64,000 nucleotides of DNA from Bacillota bacterium (lineage in GTDB: Bacteria; Bacillota; Clostridia; Acetivibrionales; DSM-1351), in the NCBI GenBank assembly GCA_023415305.1, contig JAEZKZ010000036.1:62001-126000 (forward strand), in the 5' to 3' direction. The translations under genes and the position numbers were made by a program. Positions 62,591 through 64,000 of this stretch are shown here, piece by piece. Below the pieces are notes generated by a model. That model was not told the DNA's origin. It was given only the letters and a program-made list of their open reading frames with translations, and made no database searches. The stretch's first letter is position 1, and each line of letters begins with the position of its first letter.

Positions 62591-62620
62591 GTTATCTATC
62601 TACGAAATCGGTTAACATAA
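62591..62620 (-). promoter_or_regulatory. Isolated operator-like unit just after the promoter
   Basis: GTTATCTATCTACGAAATCGGTTAAC is a fifth clear relative of the array unit. It starts a few bases downstream of the expected transcription start. Confidence 0.6.
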
Positions 62621-62631
62621 CTTATATTTGA

Positions 62632-62660
62632 ATTATATATAGAATTGCACATTACGTCAA
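62632..62660 (-). promoter_or_regulatory. Promoter of the LacI-led operon
   Basis: TTGACG (62655-62660) and TATAAT (62632-62637) on the minus strand are separated by exactly 17 bases, a near-consensus sigma-A promoter. The leader to the LacI start is about 315 bases. Confidence 0.8.
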
Positions 62661-62915
62661 CCTTTTTTTATTATTTTTTTGTACATTTTGCTCATAACAA
62701 GTCGTATTTTTATGTGTATTTTACTAATAACAGGTAAATTTTTGACTCGCCCTTTATACACCTGCTTCGCCTATATCTTTAAATTAAAAGCTTATTAGAT
62801 AATCCCGCATCATGTAGCAGGCTTTGTTACAGAAGACATTTGGGAAATTGACTCGAAAGTTTACAAGACAATAAAACTCCCTAAATTCATTACAAAAAGA
62901 AAGTAAGATAAAAAA
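62661..62915. other. AT-rich gap with a possible short gene tail
   Basis: Beyond the promoter there is little. One short plus-strand stretch (about 62823-62906) reads GFVTEDIWEIDSKVYKTIKL and ends in TAA; it resembles a protein C-terminus but I cannot name it. Confidence 0.3.
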
Positions 62916-63330
62916 TTAAACCAATATTTATCAAATTTACCTGTCTTAAATATTAAACTACACAATTTTTATTGGAATGTTGTTGGTAAGGAATTTATGC
63001 AGCTCCACAATTTTACCGAGACTCTGTACGATGACATGTTTAAAAATATGACGAAGTGGCAGAACACATTAAAATTAGAGGTGAAAAACCTTTGGCTAAA
63101 ATGGCAGATTACCTGCATAATACATCGATTTCAGAACTAGATGATAGCGAAATCTCCAGTACTGCCCTACTTGAAACAATTCAACAAGACTTGAATAGTA
63201 TGAAAAACCTGGCAACGATATCAGAAATGAAGCAGATGCAGATGGTGATTTGGGAATAGTATCAGATATCGAAGATCACGTTGCTGATTACAGCAAGAAT
63301 TTGTGGTTTATACAGTCAATTCTTAAATAG
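62916..63330 (+). pseudogene. Broken Dps-family (ferritin-like) gene
   Basis: Three reading-frame pieces together rebuild a Dps-like protein. Frame 1 has VLNIKLHNFYWNVVGKEFMQL with the Dps iron-site HNxxW. After LYDDMF a one-base loss in an A run shifts to DEVAEHIKIRGEKPLAKMADYLH. A second shift near 63222-63230 leads to VSDIEDHVADYSKNLWFIQS, the usual C-terminus, ending at TAG 63328. A start codon is lost (a TAA lies just upstream). Intact Dps proteins store iron and protect DNA from peroxide. Confidence 0.75.
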
Positions 63331-63342
63331 AACAAATTATAT

Positions 63343-63412
63343 AAGGTAATACCAAGCCTATCCAAGTTCTATGGATGTTACGACAACATTGGTTGAAAGG
63401 CGGTATTACCTT
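63343..63412. terminator. Long-range hairpin after the Dps relic
   Basis: AAGGTAATACC (63343-63353) and GGTATTACCTT (63402-63412) form a perfect 11-base stem; TTTT follows. The 48-base interior may fold further. The rest of 63413-63565 shows nothing I can support. Confidence 0.5.
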
Positions 63413-63565
63413 TTCTATATTATCCTTTTCGGCAGCATTATTTATCATTCTTGCCACTTCTGCAAGAGATAATTCCTCTAATCATGATTTCGAGTTGCCA
63501 AATCAAACTCTTGAATTTGAATGGCTTATTATACGGATTAACCAATAATCAGGCATGAATCTGAC

Positions 63566-64000
63566 TTATTGCCCAGTCTGTTTCCTGACAAGATCAGGGT
63601 TACTCCTTTCCTGGTAGACCGATGGCTGCATACCGGTATTCTTCTTGAAGACCTTGCTGAAATACCTTGCATCGTTATATCCCACCAGAAATGCGACATC
63701 CACTACCGAGACCGAGAGACTCGACAGTAGTTCTTTGGCCTTTTCCACCCGTATATCCTCCAGGAACCGGGAGATGTTTTCCCCGGTCTTGCTCTTAAAT
63801 AGCTGCGAAAGATAGCTGGGGTTCAGGTAATGCTCCTGTGCTATTTTCGACAATGACAGGTTTTCTGCATAGTGCTCCAGCATATACTGCCGAATCCGGT
63901 TGATTAATGTCCCCTCTTCCAGATGTGACAGCCCGAGGAACTGACTCATCAGTAAAGCAATATCCTGCTTCAGTTCAGCCAAGTCATTGAATTTCAACAA
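63566..64000 (-). CDS. AraC/YesN-type regulator, C-terminal part (5' end outside window)
   Basis: 144 residues are visible. Two AraC helix-turn-helix motifs (LSLSKIAQEHYLNPSYLSQLF; VVDVAFLVGYNDARYFSKVF) with GMQPSVYQER end the protein. The upstream residues look like the linker of a YesN-type response regulator, so a receiver domain probably lies beyond the window. The frame is open at the edge, so the listed first codon is not a real start. It is more G+C-rich than the neighbouring LacI operon. Confidence 0.85.
   Translation of the reverse strand: MLKFNDLAELKQDIALLMSQFLGLSHLEEGTLINRIRQYMLEHYAENLSLSKIAQEHYLNPSYLSQLFKSKTGENISRFLEDIRVEKAKELLSSLSVSVVDVAFLVGYNDARYFSKVFKKNTGMQPSVYQERSNPDLVRKQTGQ

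Noticed and set aside
62368..62620. CRISPR array or replication iterons
   Set aside because: The 32-33-base units are contiguous without unique spacers, no cas or rep genes are nearby, and CG-centred palindromes beside a LacI gene suit operators better.
63413..63565. Short minus-strand coding piece (ELSLAEVARMINNAAEK)
   Set aside because: It has a plausible helical sequence but no start, no ribosome site and no family match; too weak to list as a gene.

Overview
The window looks like chromosomal DNA from an anaerobic, plant-polysaccharide-using member of the Clostridia (Ruminiclostridium/Lachnoclostridium type). The evidence is low G+C codon use, strong AGGAGG ribosome sites, an oxygen-detoxification cluster (PerR, flavodiiron protein, rubredoxin/rubrerythrin), YesN/YesM two-component systems beside sugar ABC operons, and a Clostridium beijerinckii-like secondary alcohol dehydrogenase. 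I found no rRNA, tRNA, CRISPR array, insertion sequence or phage module. The assignment is inference from gene content.

Layout. 1-3.1 kb: oxidative stress (a flavin reductase-rubredoxin-rubrerythrin fusion and perR, divergent from a flavodiiron protein). 3.1-4.4 kb: a GNAT acetyltransferase and TspO. 4.5-15.7 kb (minus strand): a YtfQRT/YjfF-type ABC importer, an FGGY kinase, and a response regulator-histidine kinase-anchored binding protein sensor. 15.9-26.9 kb (minus): a second locus with a GH172/DUF2961 glycosidase, a ribokinase-like/arabinose-5-phosphate-isomerase-like fusion, a CUT1 importer, and another sensor module carrying its own binding protein. 27-30 kb: an oxalate decarboxylase remnant, a GNAT, an ABC-2 exporter and a truncated creatininase. 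30.1-38.1 kb (minus): a third CUT1 locus with a Gfo/Idh/MocA oxidoreductase and YesN/YesM. 38.4-42.1 kb: a tandem flavodoxin-like protein, a LUD protein, a DUF4865 protein and an MBL hydrolase. 42.4-46.5 kb (plus): a CydDC-like exporter with YgbA and YbaN family genes, of higher G+C. 46.7-53.3 kb: a secondary alcohol dehydrogenase under two Rex-like boxes, an AraC regulator, and fucose genes fucI-fucA-kinase. 53.3-62.3 kb (minus): a LacI-led operon with KDPG aldolase, a TIM-barrel isomerase, a permease, a HyuA-like protein, an HExxH protein, KDG kinase, hexulose-phosphate synthase and phosphohexuloisomerase. 62.3-64 kb: an operator-like repeat array, a broken Dps gene and a partial AraC-type regulator.

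How the genes work together. Most of the window is self-contained sugar-use islands: a binding protein and permeases bring in a (oligo)saccharide, cytoplasmic enzymes open and phosphorylate it, and a local sensor controls the set. The two most original proposals are a D-arabinofuranoside route (GH172, then a kinase fused to a KdsD/KpsF-type isomerase, giving ribulose-5-phosphate) and the LacI operon that joins the lower Entner-Doudoroff enzymes to the formaldehyde-linked HPS/PHI pair plus a HyuA-like ATPase and a metallopeptidase-like protein. Both are inferences from domain content and gene order.

Recurring structure: two fused ORFs have an in-frame internal ATG with a strong Shine-Dalgarno site exactly at a domain junction; all three importer operons have a strong hairpin right after the binding-protein gene; several short gene remnants sit between islands.
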